Shown here: piece after piece, positions 63,349 through 64,000 of the stretch
Position numbering within the stretch: the stretch's first letter is position 1
How the letters are laid out: each line of letters starts with the position of its first letter
Made by a program: the position numbers and the translations under genes
The notes under the pieces: model-generated
The model's database searches: none
The model's input: the letters and a program-made list of their open reading frames with translations, nothing else
What the model was told of the DNA's origin: nothing
Source: Cryomorphaceae bacterium
GTDB lineage: Bacteria > Bacteroidota > Bacteroidia > Flavobacteriales_D > Sanyastnellaceae
NCBI GenBank assembly: GCA_016124575.1
Contig: WGNM01000005.1
Span: 165,688 to 229,687 of the forward strand
Length of the DNA: 64,000 nucleotides
Direction of reading: 5' to 3'

Positions 63349-63438
63349 CATGCAGTTAGGGCATATACTCGTTTTTAACTATTTGGGTTACATGAAAAAG
63401 ACAGGTGGTATTGTTAACTTTCGGAAAGAAAAAGAGCC

Positions 63439-63705
63439 ATGAGCGACAAAGAAAAATACAAGCCAGTGAGCTGCACTTTCATGGATGAGGTTGAGAATTT
63501 GGCCACATTGAGAAAGAGTGGACGTATAGAAAAAGGCCGCATTGTGTATCGAAATAACGGCGATGTGATCACAGTTGAAGATGCTATTTTGACGTGGGAA
63601 TCGAGAAATGGAGCTGAGTATTTGTTACTCGAAGGCGGATTGGAGATCCGAATGGATTATGTTGTTAGTATTTATGAGGTTCGCGCCAACAGCGCGGATA
63701 AATAG
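63439..63705 (+). CDS. Rof-like (Rho-binding antiterminator family) small protein
   Basis: An 88-residue cytoplasmic protein with the pattern of the Rof/YaeO family: YKPVSCTFMDEVENLATL at the start (family YxPIxCxxxDxxE), GRIVYRNNGDVITVEDAIL, NGAEYLLLEGGLEIRMDYVVSIYEV at the end (family EYLxxE ... RLDxI). In E. coli Rof binds Rho and lowers termination. The match is by motif only, and a similar Sm-like fold could have another RNA role. It is divergent from the protease gene (102 bases between starts); TAACTTTC before it resembles a -7 box. Confidence 0.65.
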   Translation: MSDKEKYKPVSCTFMDEVENLATLRKSGRIEKGRIVYRNNGDVITVEDAILTWESRNGAEYLLLEGGLEIRMDYVVSIYEVRANSADK

Positions 63706-63837
63706 GCCTTAGCGAGAGTGCAAGTAGCGCGAGTTGAAAAATCTGTCTTTTGTAAACTCAATGTCGGATAGGGCATGGGAAAAACAGTGTGAGAAAGAGA
63801 ATGAGAGCGATGAAGCCGAGAATAGATTGGGAATAAG

Positions 63838-63925
63838 TCGGAAAGCATTGATAATCAAAGGCATGACCCTCGCGGGTCCCGCCCGCCCCCGCCCAACCAA
63901 ACCGAGCGTAGCGAAGGTACAAAAG
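63838..63925. repeat. GC-rich intergenic repeat-like element
   Basis: The last 295 bases have no convincing gene. This stretch (CTCGCGGGTCCCGCCCGCCC, then CCGAGCGTAGCGAAGG) is far richer in GC than its surroundings and contains GCGGG/CCCGC inverted matches. It resembles the short GC-rich repeats that lie between genes in many Bacteroidota; only one copy is present in the window, so this is from general appearance. Confidence 0.35.
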
Positions 63926-64000
63926 TCTGAAATGCTTGTCAATAGGCACTTTGCGGATGATAGAGAGAACTTTGTAGATGCGCGATTTTGGAGGTTTTTG

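Noticed and set aside
63709..63949. Minus-strand frames at the right edge
   Set aside because: Two overlapping frames are open over a GC-rich intergenic element; no domain, signal or good start context.

Overview
The window is chromosomal DNA from a member of the Bacteroidota, most likely a marine Flavobacteriia-like lineage (Cryomorphaceae/Crocinitomicaceae type; the rank below phylum is inference). Signs are promoters of the form TTTG-N18/19-TAnnTTTG, a general lack of Shine-Dalgarno sites, seven secreted proteins with type IX secretion (T9SS) C-terminal sorting domains, SprB-type repeats, a TonB-dependent receptor with an N-terminal carboxypeptidase-regulatory-like domain, and type B ribosomal protein L31. 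No tRNA, rRNA, CRISPR array or insertion sequence was seen.

Layout. 1-6.3 kb: end of an unknown gene, a TRL-like lipoprotein, a five-unit 102-bp palindromic repeat array, two small lipoprotein genes, xerD, a cell-surface protein with a SPOR-like end, a GT4 glycosyltransferase and L31. 6.3-12 kb: housekeeping genes (ribB with a decayed GTP cyclohydrolase II domain, def with two cotranscribed small genes, fbaA, pgi). 12-19.5 kb: two large secreted repeat proteins alternating with pgi and an SLC45/GPH-type sugar transporter; pgi and the transporter share a 19-bp upstream motif. 19.6-30.4 kb: DEAD-box helicase, a large T9SS protein, a REP-like palindromic cluster, an ECF sigma factor with a membrane partner, GNAT, a GntR regulator with a likely operator, a serine hydrolase, and a hipBA toxin-antitoxin pair.

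30.8-50.9 kb is the most unusual part. A TonB-dependent receptor is followed, in one direction and with short gaps, by six paralogous secreted proteins, then a beta-helix protein and a 2337-residue giant. All except the receptor and the beta-helix protein share a ~230-residue N-terminal domain that I do not recognise (called here the VETYY domain from its first strand). Behind it come 0 to 26 copies of a Cys-rich repeat, many joined to an EF-hand-like DTDGDG loop, and then one of two C-termini: a normal T9SS sorting domain or a Cys-bracketed dockerin-like module that ends at the stop codon. The same repeat and the same terminal module recur at 12-19.5 kb, which suggests one surface-protein toolkit used at both loci.

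51-64 kb: a serine hydrolase, ribA (the intact GTP cyclohydrolase II that complements the decayed domain in ribB), an HDAC-family hydrolase, a T9SS protein, a DUF819 membrane protein, an SRPBCC/GyrI-like protein, a 1378-residue secreted M43 metalloprotease with SprB repeats, and a Rof-like small protein. The last ~295 bases hold a GC-rich intergenic repeat-like stretch.
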